The notes under the pieces: generated by a model | Seen by the model: only the letters and a program-made list of their open reading frames with translations | Databases searched by the model: none | Told to the model about the DNA's origin: nothing | Shown: piece after piece, positions 27,468-34,943 of the stretch | How the letters are laid out: each line of letters opens with the position of its first letter | Numbering within the stretch: the first letter of the stretch is position 1 | Assembly: GCF_028463845.1 (NCBI RefSeq) | Contig: NZ_CP116805.1 | Coordinates: 1,426,001 to 1,490,000 of the forward strand | From: Gimibacter soli | Lineage (GTDB): Bacteria; Pseudomonadota; Alphaproteobacteria; Sphingomonadales; Kordiimonadaceae | Direction: 5' to 3' | Length of the DNA: 64,000 nt | Translations under genes and position numbers: made by a program

Positions 27468-28238
27468 TCAACTCTCCACGATATCAGGGGTCTGCCAGGC
27501 TAGATGCTGGCCCCCGTCGAGCGCCAACATTTGCCCCGTCATGGACGGAGTCTCAAGCAGAAACCGCACGCTCGCGCAGATTTCATCAAGCGTGGGGCCG
27601 TGGCCGAGGGGCACCTTGGCCGCTTCCTGATCGAAGGTTTTCTTTGTCTGATGGATGCTTGGCAGCACCGGACCGGGGCCGATGGCATTGACGCGAACAC
27701 GCGGTGCCAGCGCCTGTGCTGTTGTCTGCGTCAGGGTCCAGAGGGCAGCTTTCGAGGCCGTATAGGACATGAAAGTGGGATTGAGCCGCCAGACGCGCTG
27801 GTCAATGAGGTTGATCACATTGCCTTGGCACGCTGCCGGCAGCCCGGCGGCCAGCGTCTGGGTCAGCAACAGGGGGGCGAGCGTGTTGACCGACAGATGC
27901 GCCTGCCAGCTTGCCGCTGTCAGCGTGTTGATCTCGTCGGGCTCGAAGAGCGAGGCATTGTTGATGAGGATTTCAATCGGCTGGCCGAGGGCTGCCGCTG
28001 CTTCGGGTACTATCTTCTGCACGACGGCTGCTTCCGCGAGATCGGCCTGCACGATGGCGGCCTCGCCACCCTTCCCGCGAATGAGCGCTGCCGTTTCCTC
28101 GGCGCCTGCAAGCCCATGCTCGCGGCAATGGAGGGCAACGGCGTGGCCGTGGGCCGCGAGATCAAGCGCGATGGCGCGCCCGATGCGCTGGCCCGCACCC
28201 GTTACGAGGGCGGCCCCTTCTCTCCTGGCTGTCGTCAT
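27468..28238 (-). CDS. Short-chain dehydrogenase, probable pteridine reductase (FolM-like)
   Basis: A 256-residue SDR. Nucleotide loop VTGAGQRIGRAIA with an arginine after the glycines that favours NADPH, NNAS(LF) motif, and catalytic YTASK. In place of the common TGxxxGIG it has TGxGQRIG, the form seen in pteridine and dihydromonapterin reductases (PTR1/FolM). Direct linkage to folB supports a pterin substrate, but this remains inference. Ends with LALDGGQHLAW, a usual SDR C-terminal element. Confidence 0.82.
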   Translation of the reverse strand: MTTARREGAALVTGAGQRIGRAIALDLAAHGHAVALHCREHGLAGAEETAALIRGKGGEAAIVQADLAEAAVVQKIVPEAAAALGQPIEILINNASLFEPDEINTLTAASWQAHLSVNTLAPLLLTQTLAAGLPAACQGNVINLIDQRVWRLNPTFMSYTASKAALWTLTQTTAQALAPRVRVNAIGPGPVLPSIHQTKKTFDQEAAKVPLGHGPTLDEICASVRFLLETPSMTGQMLALDGGQHLAWQTPDIVES

Positions 28239-28276
28239 CGTCCGGCTCCCCGAATTTGTTTCGCTGAAGTAAGGCT

Positions 28277-29215
28277 TCAGTAGCCGGTGTCAAGATCGAG
28301 CAGGTTTTCAGGTCGTTCGCCGCGTTCGATCCGTGCGATATTGCGCGCCACATATTCAGCCGCCGTGTGAGGGCGGGTGATTGCTGCCACATGCGGGGTG
28401 ATGATGATCTTCTCATGCTCCCATGCCGGATGATCTACCGGCAGCGGCTCTACCGGGAATACATCCAGCATGGCGCCGGCCAGATGGCCGCTGTCGAGCG
28501 CGGCGATCAGGTCTTCCAGCACCACAAGCCCGCCGCGACCGGCATTCACAATGGCAGCCCCCTTGGGAAGCTCGGCGAGCGTTTCAGCTTCGAGCAGTCC
28601 TTTGGTCTCGGGGGTCTCGGGCAGCAGGCAGAGCAGGATATCGCTGGCGCGCAGGAACGGGCGAAGCCCTTCGTCGCCATGATAAAGCGTGCGACCGGGC
28701 TCGGGGGCGCGTTCGCGCCGCGTCCATCCGCTGATCTGGTAGCCGAAGGCGGAAAGCGAGTCTGCGACCACATGGCCAAGCGTGCCGTAGCCCATGATGC
28801 CCACGCGAACGTGCGAGGCTGCAGGGGAGAAAACACGGCCCCATTTGCCGTGGCGCTGTGCGGCGATCAGTTGCGGTAGCTGGCGGTGGAACATCAGGGT
28901 CGCCATGGTCAGATATTCGCGCATGCCTTCATGCAGCGCGTCGTCGCCCATGCGAATGACCGGCACGTTACGGGGCAGGTCGGGGTCGCGCATCAGATGG
29001 TCGATCCCGGCGCCGAGCGAGAAAATGGCCTTTATATTGGGATAGCGCGCCAGAAGGCCTGGCTCGGGTTCCCACACGAAGGCATAGGCGGGGCCATCTT
29101 CCGGATTGCCCCAGTCGGGGTTGCCACGAAAGTCCACGCCCGGTATCGCCGCCTGCACGGCATGGCGCCAGGCATCGTGGGGATAGCCATCAAGATAGAA
29201 GAGAATCCGTGTCAT
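28277..29215 (-). CDS. ghrA: Glyoxylate/hydroxypyruvate reductase A family
   Basis: A 312-residue D-2-hydroxyacid dehydrogenase. Substrate-domain LGAGIDHL, Rossmann loop GIMGYGTLGHVVADSL (about 139-154), catalytic arginine in NAGRGG, glutamate in DVFPVEPLP and histidine in ITPHVAA. The lack of a long N-terminal part and the MGYGTLG form match GhrA, which reduces glyoxylate and hydroxypyruvate with NADPH. It ends 38 bases before the SDR gene on the same strand; other 2-hydroxyacids remain possible. Confidence 0.88.
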   Translation of the reverse strand: MTRILFYLDGYPHDAWRHAVQAAIPGVDFRGNPDWGNPEDGPAYAFVWEPEPGLLARYPNIKAIFSLGAGIDHLMRDPDLPRNVPVIRMGDDALHEGMREYLTMATLMFHRQLPQLIAAQRHGKWGRVFSPAASHVRVGIMGYGTLGHVVADSLSAFGYQISGWTRRERAPEPGRTLYHGDEGLRPFLRASDILLCLLPETPETKGLLEAETLAELPKGAAIVNAGRGGLVVLEDLIAALDSGHLAGAMLDVFPVEPLPVDHPAWEHEKIIITPHVAAITRPHTAAEYVARNIARIERGERPENLLDLDTGY

Positions 29216-29388
29216 CTTGCCTCCCGTTCAGACAGGGCGAGTGTGCCATGTGGCGGAGGCCGGATGAAAGTCCTTTTCTTGGCCGGAAATCGGTGAGATT
29301 GGGCTTGAAACCCAGCCCTAAAGCCTGTATCCACCGCCCCGGATGGATTGTCTTGCAAGTGTGCCTTTGGCGTCTGCGAGTCTTTCCC

Positions 29389-29417
29389 TTGCAATTTGGG
29401 TGCTCTCCTCTTATGGT
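29389..29417 (+). promoter_or_regulatory. Candidate rpmF promoter
   Basis: TTGCAA (29389-29394) and TATGGT (29412-29417) with a 17-base spacer, about 100 bases before rpmF. The remainder of the 299-base gap between the ghrA-like gene and rpmF shows nothing else I can name. Confidence 0.5.
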
Positions 29418-29514
29418 GCGCGCCTCGAATCAAGTGGCGCACGCAGTGTGTGGGTCGCGAAACTATCAAGGGACGCCCTGAGGCGATGCCCTCTGAGCGG
29501 AAAAGGTAGAAGAA

Positions 29515-29700
29515 ATGGCTGTACCTAAGAGAAAAACGACGCCGTCCCGCCGTGGCATGCGCCGTTCGCACGACGCCCTGAAGGCGATCAACGTGCAAGA
29601 AGACTCGCACACCGGCGAGTACAAGCTGCGTCACCATATCGATCTGAAGAGCGGTATGTATCGTGGCAAGCAGATTCTGGAGCCCAAGGGCGACTACTAA
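29515..29700 (+). CDS. rpmF: 50S ribosomal protein L32
   Basis: A 61-residue basic protein opening [20 protein letters not shown], the invariant start of bL32, and ending in the alphaproteobacterial form with ILEPKGDY. No zinc-binding cysteines, so it is the Zn-independent form. Ribosome site AGGTAGAAG just upstream. Single-gene unit with a strong terminator at 29721. Confidence 0.98.
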   Translation: MAVPKRKTTPSRRGMRRSHDALKAINVQEDSHTGEYKLRHHIDLKSGMYRGKQILEPKGDY

Positions 29701-29720
29701 GTCCAGCCCGGCTTCGGCTC

Positions 29721-29758
29721 AAAAAAACCCGGCAGGTCTTTTTCCTGCCGGGTTTTTT
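29721..29758 (+). terminator. Intrinsic terminator of rpmF
   Basis: Stem AACCCGGCAGG (29726-29736) with CCTGCCGGGTT (29744-29754), loop TCTTTTT, flanked by A-run and T-run so that the stem can extend to 15 pairs; it can work in both directions. Confidence 0.92.
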
Positions 29759-29800
29759 GTGTTTAATCGGCACGCAACATCCAAGCCGGGAGGAACCCTC

Positions 29801-30583
29801 ATGCGCTTCCGTTTCATCGCGCCCATCGCCGCAGTCCTCACCATCGCCTGCACGGAGACAAATACGATCACCGGGCGGGACCAGTTCCTGATGATTCCTG
29901 CAAGCCAGGATGCCGCCCTCGGCCTTGAGGCCATGAACGAGGTGAAGCAGTCCGTGAAGCTCGTGAAGGGCAAACCGGCCGAGCGCGTGGCGCGGATCGG
30001 CAAGCGGATCGCGGCGCTTTCCGACCGGCCGGACATGCAGTGGGAATTTGTGGTCATTGATGAAGACGTGCTGAACGCCTGGGCCCTGCCGGGCGGCAAG
30101 GTGGCCGTTTACAAGAAGATGCTCGATATGATGGAAAGTGACGACCAGCTCGCTGCCGTGCTCGGCCACGAGATCAGTCACGCTGTGTTGCGCCACGGGG
30201 CTGAAAGCCTGTCGCGCGCGCAGGCCCAGAATATGGCGATTGCCGGCCTCGGGCTGGCGGTCGGCACCTACACCAAAAGCGGGGAAACCGCGCAGCTTGC
30301 CGCGACACTCGCGAATGTGGCCGCGCAAGGCTTTGTGGCACTTCCCCACAGCCGCTCGATGGAGCTTGAAGCCGACGATATCGGCACCCGCTATATGGCC
30401 CGTGCGGGTTACGATCCCCGTGCAGCCGTGACGCTGTGGCAGAAGATGCAGAAGATGAAGGAAGGCTCGGGCGGCCAGCCCCAGTGGCTTTCAACCCACC
30501 CGACCGACCAGCAGCGTATCGACCGCCTGTCGGCCAAGATGGCCGACTATCTGGCTGAATATCAGCGCGCGAAGAAATCGTGA
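29801..30583 (+). CDS. M48-family zinc metallopeptidase, lipoprotein
   Basis: A 260-residue protein. Start ATG 29801 after GGGAGGAACCCTC; a longer frame overlaps rpmF and its terminator. MRFRFIAPIAAVLTIAC is a lipoprotein-type signal peptide with Cys17. The zinc site is HEISH (about 124-128) with the third ligand in MELEADDIGTRYMARAGYDP, as in BepA/LoiP/Oma1-type M48 peptidases that handle outer-membrane protein quality control. No membrane helices beyond the signal. Overlaps the DinB gene by 4 bases. Confidence 0.93.
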   Translation: MRFRFIAPIAAVLTIACTETNTITGRDQFLMIPASQDAALGLEAMNEVKQSVKLVKGKPAERVARIGKRIAALSDRPDMQWEFVVIDEDVLNAWALPGGKVAVYKKMLDMMESDDQLAAVLGHEISHAVLRHGAESLSRAQAQNMAIAGLGLAVGTYTKSGETAQLAATLANVAAQGFVALPHSRSMELEADDIGTRYMARAGYDPRAAVTLWQKMQKMKEGSGGQPQWLSTHPTDQQRIDRLSAKMADYLAEYQRAKKS

Positions 30584-31095
30584 CCCTGATCACGTCGGCC
30601 TATGCCCGCCAGATGGCGCCCTATAATGCGTGGCAGAACGCCTCTCTCGTGATAGCCGCCGACGGGCTGACGGATGAGGCGCGGAAAGCCGACCGCGGTG
30701 CCTTCTTCGGTTCGATTGCGGCAACGCTCAGCCACATCCTCTGGGCTGACCAGATCTGGCTCAGCCGCTTTGGCACAGGGGAGCCGCCAACTGCCCCCGG
30801 CATCGCAGATTCCACTGCCGCATATCCTGACTGGGAAGCCTATAAGAAAAAGCGCGCGGCGATGGATGAGGTCGCGAAGGACTGGGCGGCTATGCTTGAT
30901 GACGACTGGCTGAAAGGCGACCTTGAATGGTATTCGGGCCTCCTGAAAGCCAACATCACCAAGCCCCGCGCGCTTCTGGTTGCCCATATGTTCAACCATG
31001 CCACCCATCACCGGGGGCAGGTGCATGCCATGCTGACGGCCGCCGGCGCCAGGCCCGACGATACCGACCTCATGCTGATGACGGTGGTGGATTAG
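30580..31095 (+). CDS. DinB-family (DUF664-like) four-helix protein
   Basis: A 171-residue protein with the DinB/YfiT putative metal-binding triad: a histidine in LSHILWAD near residue 46 and the MFNHATHHRGQVHAML segment near 128-142 with two more. The N-terminal AYNAWQN-type start (MAPYNAWQNASL) is also typical. Enzymes of this fold include thiol-dependent S-transferases, but most members are uncharacterised. The start is GTG 30580 overlapping the peptidase stop, or a later ATG. Confidence 0.85.
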   Translation: MTLITSAYARQMAPYNAWQNASLVIAADGLTDEARKADRGAFFGSIAATLSHILWADQIWLSRFGTGEPPTAPGIADSTAAYPDWEAYKKKRAAMDEVAKDWAAMLDDDWLKGDLEWYSGLLKANITKPRALLVAHMFNHATHHRGQVHAMLTAAGARPDDTDLMLMTVVD

Positions 31096-31272
31096 CCGTC
31101 CGTTTCATTGAAAATCCGGGTCAATCGTGATATGCCTGCCGCCGGCTGCCGGACCCGGCGCGTGTAGGGGCACGCGACTTCGATATCTCTCCGCAGTTTT
31201 TGTTCCTTCCGTTTTGCTTCCCTCGGACCTTCCGGCTGCCTGAGTCTTATCTCATTGGCAAAGGAACATACG

Positions 31273-31671
31273 ATGAGCCGTCTTCTCAAAACGATTGTGG
31301 CTGCCAGCATGGTGGCCGGTTTCACGCTGTCTGCATCTGCCGAAAGTCGCGTCAGCATTGTCTGGCACTGCCATTACAAGGAAGGCAAGGGGCCGCAGGA
31401 TCTGCTGGCGATCAATGGCAAATGGCTGAAGCTGGCCCGTACGAAGGTCAAGGGGGGTGACCTCAACAGCTATCTCGAAAACGCGGTCTTCGGAAAGATC
31501 GGTCATTTTGTCTTTGTCGACAGCTATCCGTCGCTCAGTGCCTATGAGGATGTCCGCAAATGGATGATGTCGTCCGACGAGGGCAAAGCGATTGAAGCCG
31601 AGTTCAATGCGGCATCCGAATGCAAGAAGAACGAAGTTTACGATTCATGGGAAACCATGCCTGCGAAATAG
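31273..31671 (+). CDS. Small secreted protein of unknown function
   Basis: A 132-residue protein. ATG 31273 follows AAGGAA by 7 bases. Residues 1-25 (MSRLLKTIVAASMVAGFTLSASAES) form a Sec signal peptide with an ASA cleavage site. The mature part has two cysteines (in WHCHYKEG and in ASECKKNEVY) that could pair, and reads like a small ferredoxin-like/ABM-type fold (FVFVDSYPSLSAYEDVRKWM). I do not recognise a named family. Its stop is 17 bases from that of the convergent nadC gene. Confidence 0.75.
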   Translation: MSRLLKTIVAASMVAGFTLSASAESRVSIVWHCHYKEGKGPQDLLAINGKWLKLARTKVKGGDLNSYLENAVFGKIGHFVFVDSYPSLSAYEDVRKWMMSSDEGKAIEAEFNAASECKKNEVYDSWETMPAK

Positions 31672-31687
31672 CAGGTAGCGATCAGTT

Positions 31688-32527
31688 TCAGCCCCAGTCG
31701 AGGCCGATATCGACGGCTGGGGCTGATTGCGTGAGGCGCCCGACCGAGATGAAATCGACGCCGGTTTCGGCAATCGCGCGGATGGTGGTGAGGTTCACCC
31801 CGCCCGAGGCCTCCAAGGGTACACGGCCCGCGTTCAGCGCCACAGCCTTGCGAAGTGTGTCGGGCGTCATGTTATCAAGAAGAAGACTGGTGGCGCCTGC
31901 TGCAATGGCTTCCTCGGCCTGATCAAGCGTGTCGCACTCAACCTGGATTTTCGCCTGCCCGTGCGCCTTGGCGCCTTCCACAGACTTGGTTACACTGCCA
32001 GCAACCGCAATGTGATTGTCCTTGATGAGGACGGCATCGAAAAGCCCCATGCGGTGGTTGACCCCGCCGCCCATCAGGGTGGCATATTTGGCGAGCTTCC
32101 GGAGGCCCGGAATGGTCTTGCGGGTATCCAGCAGCCGTGCCTTCGTGCCTTCGATCTTGTCGACATAGGTGCGCGTGAGCGTGGCGATGCCCGATAGGTG
32201 CTGCAGGATATTGAGCGCCGTGCGCTCGGCCGACAGGAGCGCGCGTGCCTTGCCGGTCATCCGCACAAGTGCGGTGCCCGCCGGCACCTTGTCGCCGTCC
32301 TTCACCAGAAAATCGAGTGTCGCTTCAGGGTCCAGCCGGTGGACGATGGGGGCCACAAGCGGCAGGCCGGCGATCACCATGTCTTCCCGCGCGTTCATGG
32401 TGGCGGTGAGCATGGCATCAGCGGGGATCGTCGCCTCAGCCGTTACGTCGCCCGTGGCGATATCCTCGGCAAAGGCGGCGTCGATGAAGGCGTCAATCTC
32501 GGCCTGCGTCAGCGGGAAGGCGGACAT
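31688..32527 (-). CDS. nadC: Nicotinate-nucleotide pyrophosphorylase (carboxylating)
   Basis: A 279-residue quinolinate phosphoribosyltransferase of de novo NAD synthesis. Core segments: LNILQHLSGIATLT, LDTRKTIPGLRKLAKYA, GGVNHRMGLFDAVLIKDNHI, EVECDTLDQ and LEASGGVNL. Five bases after nadA on the same strand. Its last codons form a perfect 10-base inverted repeat (31688-31697 with 31717-31726) that could act as a weak bidirectional terminator with the convergent gene. nadB is not in the window. Confidence 0.97.
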   Translation of the reverse strand: MSAFPLTQAEIDAFIDAAFAEDIATGDVTAEATIPADAMLTATMNAREDMVIAGLPLVAPIVHRLDPEATLDFLVKDGDKVPAGTALVRMTGKARALLSAERTALNILQHLSGIATLTRTYVDKIEGTKARLLDTRKTIPGLRKLAKYATLMGGGVNHRMGLFDAVLIKDNHIAVAGSVTKSVEGAKAHGQAKIQVECDTLDQAEEAIAAGATSLLLDNMTPDTLRKAVALNAGRVPLEASGGVNLTTIRAIAETGVDFISVGRLTQSAPAVDIGLDWG

Positions 32528-32532
32528 GGGGG

Positions 32533-33540
32533 TCAGACCTCGACCTTCGAAACATCGGGGGCGGGGCCTTGCGTCGGGCTCATTTCCAGCATCCGGCGCA
32601 GCGGCTTTTCAGCCTTCACGCGGGTTTCTTCATCCAGCTGGATTTCGGGCCCGAGGTCGCGCAGGCAAAGATAGAGCTTCTCCATCGTATTCAGCGCCAT
32701 GAAGGGGCAGGTGTTGCAGCTGCAATTGCCGTCCGCGCCCGGTGCACCGATGAAGGTCTTGTGCGGGGCCGCCTTTTCCATCTGGTGGATGATGCCGGGT
32801 TCGGTCGCCACGATGATCGTGTCGGCCGGGCTATTGATCGAGAAATTCAGGATGTCGCGGGTGGAGCCCACATGGTCGGCATGCGCGATGATATTGTCCG
32901 GGCATTCGGGGTGCGCGGCCACGGGGGCATCCGGATACTGGGCTTTCAGCTTGATCAGCTCTTTCTCGCTGAATTTCTCGTGCACGATGCAGGTGCCCTG
33001 CCACAGGACCATGTCCTCGCGGCCGAGCTGGCGGGCGAGATAGCCGCCAAGGTGCCGGTCCGGCCCGAAGATGATCTTCTGGTCCTTTGGCAGGCTGTTC
33101 ACGATATGCTTGGCGTTTGAGCTCGTCACAATGATATCGGAAAGCCCCTTCACCGCTGCCGAGCAGTTGATGTAGCTGAGCACGATATGATCGGGGCGGG
33201 CCTTGACGAAGGCTTCGAACTCGTCGGGCGGGCAGCTGTCTTCCAGGCTGCAGCCGGCTTCAAGATCGGGCAGCACCACGATTTTCTCGGGGCTCAGGAT
33301 CTTGGCGACTTCCGCCATGAAGCGCACGCCGCAGAAGACGATGACATCGGCATCCGTGGCCGCTGCCTTGCGCGACAGGTCGAGGCTGTCGCCCACGAAG
33401 TCGGCAATATCCTGGATCGCGCCATCCTGATAATAGTGGGCGAGGATTACCGCGTTCTTTTCCTTCCTGAGGCGGTTGATCTCGGCAACGAGATCGAGGC
33501 TCGGGTCAAGGGCGGGGTTCAGGGGCAGATTCATCGTCAC
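32533..33540 (-). CDS. nadA: Quinolinate synthase A (4Fe-4S)
   Basis: A 335-residue iron-sulfur enzyme condensing iminoaspartate with dihydroxyacetone phosphate. Cluster-ligand cysteines are seen in FCGVRFMAE, in [11 protein letters not shown]-type context, and in [12 protein letters not shown], with HPECPDNI also conserved. [20 protein letters not shown] at the N-terminus is typical. First gene of nadA-nadC. The start ATG follows AGGAGAGTGACG. Confidence 0.97.
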   Translation of the reverse strand: MTMNLPLNPALDPSLDLVAEINRLRKEKNAVILAHYYQDGAIQDIADFVGDSLDLSRKAAATDADVIVFCGVRFMAEVAKILSPEKIVVLPDLEAGCSLEDSCPPDEFEAFVKARPDHIVLSYINCSAAVKGLSDIIVTSSNAKHIVNSLPKDQKIIFGPDRHLGGYLARQLGREDMVLWQGTCIVHEKFSEKELIKLKAQYPDAPVAAHPECPDNIIAHADHVGSTRDILNFSINSPADTIIVATEPGIIHQMEKAAPHKTFIGAPGADGNCSCNTCPFMALNTMEKLYLCLRDLGPEIQLDEETRVKAEKPLRRMLEMSPTQGPAPDVSKVEV

Positions 33541-33581
33541 TCTCCTGCCCGGCGGGCCGGGCGTAACCTAGACTGGCGGCA

Positions 33582-33610
33582 TTGATAGCGGCGGGGCGGC
33601 CCGCATGCAA
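33582..33610 (-). promoter_or_regulatory. Candidate nadA-nadC promoter
   Basis: On the minus strand TTGCAT (complement of 33605-33610) and TATCAA (complement of 33582-33587) with a 17-base spacer, 42 bases before the nadA start. Confidence 0.45.
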
Positions 33611-33628
33611 TCAATTGCTTCTTGCCTG

Positions 33629-34531
33629 TCAGGATAGGCGGTAGCGGGCGCCAAGGCCGGGGGCGGGGTCGGCGCTCACCCGCCCGTCATCGACAAGGGC
33701 GATGAGATGGGCGAGGACCGACCGGGCGGCGGCCGGAAACAGCCTTGGGTCGATTTCCTTGTACATCCGCTCCACCATCATATCGATATTGTCGATGCCG
33801 GCTTCAAGATGACCGACAATCTGGGCCTCGCGCATGCGGCGGTGGCCGATGATGGCGCGCATGAAACGCGCGGGTTTGTCAACTTCCGGCCCGTGTGTGG
33901 GGCGCAGGAGCGCAGGGTTCATCGCGACCAGCCGTTCAAGGCTTTTGAGATAGGCGCGCACGTCGCCGTCCGGCGGCAGGATCACGGTGGTGGCCCATGC
34001 CATCACATGATCGCCCACAAAGACTGTGTCTTCTTCCGCCAGATGGAAACACAGGTGGTTGGATGTGTGGCCGGGGGTATGCAGGGCCGTGATTGTCCAG
34101 TCCGGGCCCTTGATCACTTCTCCGTCAGCAAGCGTCACGTCCGGGGCGAAGTCCTTGTCGGCACCCGCTTCCACATCTTCACCTTCCAGCCCCGCACGCC
34201 GTCCGGCACCATGCGGGCCGAAGGCGAGGATCGGGGCGCCGGTCTGGTCTTTCAGCCAGCGCGACAGGGGCGAATGATCCCGGTGGGTGTGGGTGACAAG
34301 GATATGGCTCACTTTGCGGCCCGCTATCGCCTGCATCAGCGCCTCGCCGTGGGCCGGCATCTCGGGGCCGGGGTCGATGACGGCAAGCTTTTCCGTGCCG
34401 ACGATGAAAGTGCCGGTGCCGGTGTAGGTGAAGGGGCTGGGGTTCGGGGCCAGTACGCGGGTGACAAGCGGGCTCAGTGCCTCCGCCACGCCAGGGTTCA
34501 TCGTGAAATCCTGTTTGAAATCGATGGGCAT
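33629..34531 (-). CDS. MBL-fold metallo-hydrolase (LACTB2-like)
   Basis: A 300-residue metallo-beta-lactamase-fold protein. Metal site THTHRDHSPL (HxHxDH, about residues 80-86), HTPGHTSNH (third histidine), GDHVM (bridging aspartate) and the C-terminal PTHGP histidine. A winged-helix-like C-terminal part (EAGIDNIDMMVERMYKEID, then LAHLIALVDDGRVSA) matches the LACTB2/RNase-Z-like hydrolases. Substrate unknown. The 412-base upstream region is free of genes and carries the hairpin array at 34614-34797. Confidence 0.9.
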   Translation of the reverse strand: MPIDFKQDFTMNPGVAEALSPLVTRVLAPNPSPFTYTGTGTFIVGTEKLAVIDPGPEMPAHGEALMQAIAGRKVSHILVTHTHRDHSPLSRWLKDQTGAPILAFGPHGAGRRAGLEGEDVEAGADKDFAPDVTLADGEVIKGPDWTITALHTPGHTSNHLCFHLAEEDTVFVGDHVMAWATTVILPPDGDVRAYLKSLERLVAMNPALLRPTHGPEVDKPARFMRAIIGHRRMREAQIVGHLEAGIDNIDMMVERMYKEIDPRLFPAAARSVLAHLIALVDDGRVSADPAPGLGARYRLS

Positions 34532-34613
34532 GCCTTGGTCCCTGTCCGTTCGGGCGGGAGCTTAGCGCGGCAGGTGCCGGTGTCCAATCAGAAAGGGAAG
34601 GCCTTGAAATGGT

Positions 34614-34806
34614 TAGAGCCGGTTACGCGGGCGTCCTTGCAGGCAGGCAGTGGACGGCAGGCAGGCGTAACCGGCTCTATTTCCGAGCGTCCCGCGTCAG
34701 TGGCAGCTGGTTGCGGGCGCCGCATCCCATTCAGTGGCAGCTGAAGATCGGGATGCTGTGTCTTCGCACGTCCGGTGGCAGCCGGGTGGGTCGTGCGGAT
34801 CACTTG
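34614..34806 (-). ncRNA. Putative structured RNA or leader with three identical hexaloops
   Basis: Four stem-loops in a gene-free region. Three of them have the same apical hexanucleotide, TGGCAG on the plus strand (CUGCCA in a minus-strand transcript), on different stems: CCGG/CCGG inside CGCACG/CGTGCG (34765-34797); TTCAG/CTGAA inside GCATCCC/GGGATGC (34722-34756); CAG/CTG continuing through two wobble pairs to CCCGC/GCGGG (34691-34717). The fourth is a perfect 15-base stem, TAGAGCCGGTTACGC (34614-34628) with its complement at 34665-34679, whose arm-to-arm insert holds CGTCC/GGACG and GCAG tandem repeats. Different stems with a constant loop argue for a folded RNA. It could be an independent small RNA or the 5' leader of the MBL hydrolase gene, 83 bases on. 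Direction is inferred from the sigma-54-like promoter at 34818-34833. Confidence 0.45.
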
Positions 34807-34817
34807 TCGGGAGTATC

Positions 34818-34833
34818 GCAACCCCCGTGCCAA
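34818..34833 (-). promoter_or_regulatory. Sigma-54-like promoter upstream of the hairpin array
   Basis: The minus strand reads TTGGCACGGGGGTTGC, matching the RpoN consensus TGGCACG-N4-TTGC with GG and GC at the correct distance. It directs transcription towards the hairpins and the MBL gene. Caution: the same bases are part of a TGCCA-N5-TGGCA dyad (34828-34842), so they could instead be a regulator site. No NtrC-type activator gene is in the window. Confidence 0.45.
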
Positions 34834-34888
34834 ATTGTGGCAAACCAGAGATTCCGCCATTTGGCACGAAAAAAGCGATGAAACGCCG

Positions 34889-34912
34889 CTAAAAAGCGTC
34901 CCGAAACGGGAC
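34889..34912 (-). terminator. Intrinsic terminator of modA
   Basis: On the minus strand GTCCCG TTT CGGGAC (34912-34898) is followed by GC and five T (complement of 34891-34895), about 30 bases after the modA stop. Confidence 0.75.
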
Positions 34913-34924
34913 TTGGTCGGGAGA

Positions 34925-34942
34925 TGTGCCAAAATGGGACAT
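34925..34942. promoter_or_regulatory. Copy 2 of the 18-base intergenic motif
   Basis: TGTGCCAAAATGGGACAT, identical over 18 bases to 23375-23392. It begins 2 bases past the modA stop on the transcribed strand. Within 100 bases are two related dyads, TGCCAAATTGTGGCA (34828-34842) and GCCATTTGGC (34857-34866). Confidence 0.45.
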
Positions 34943-34943
34943 T

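Noticed and set aside
34614-34679. Integron attC site or insertion-sequence end
   Set aside because: The arms do not have the GTTRRRY/RYYYAAC boxes, there is no integrase or transposase, and no target duplication is visible.
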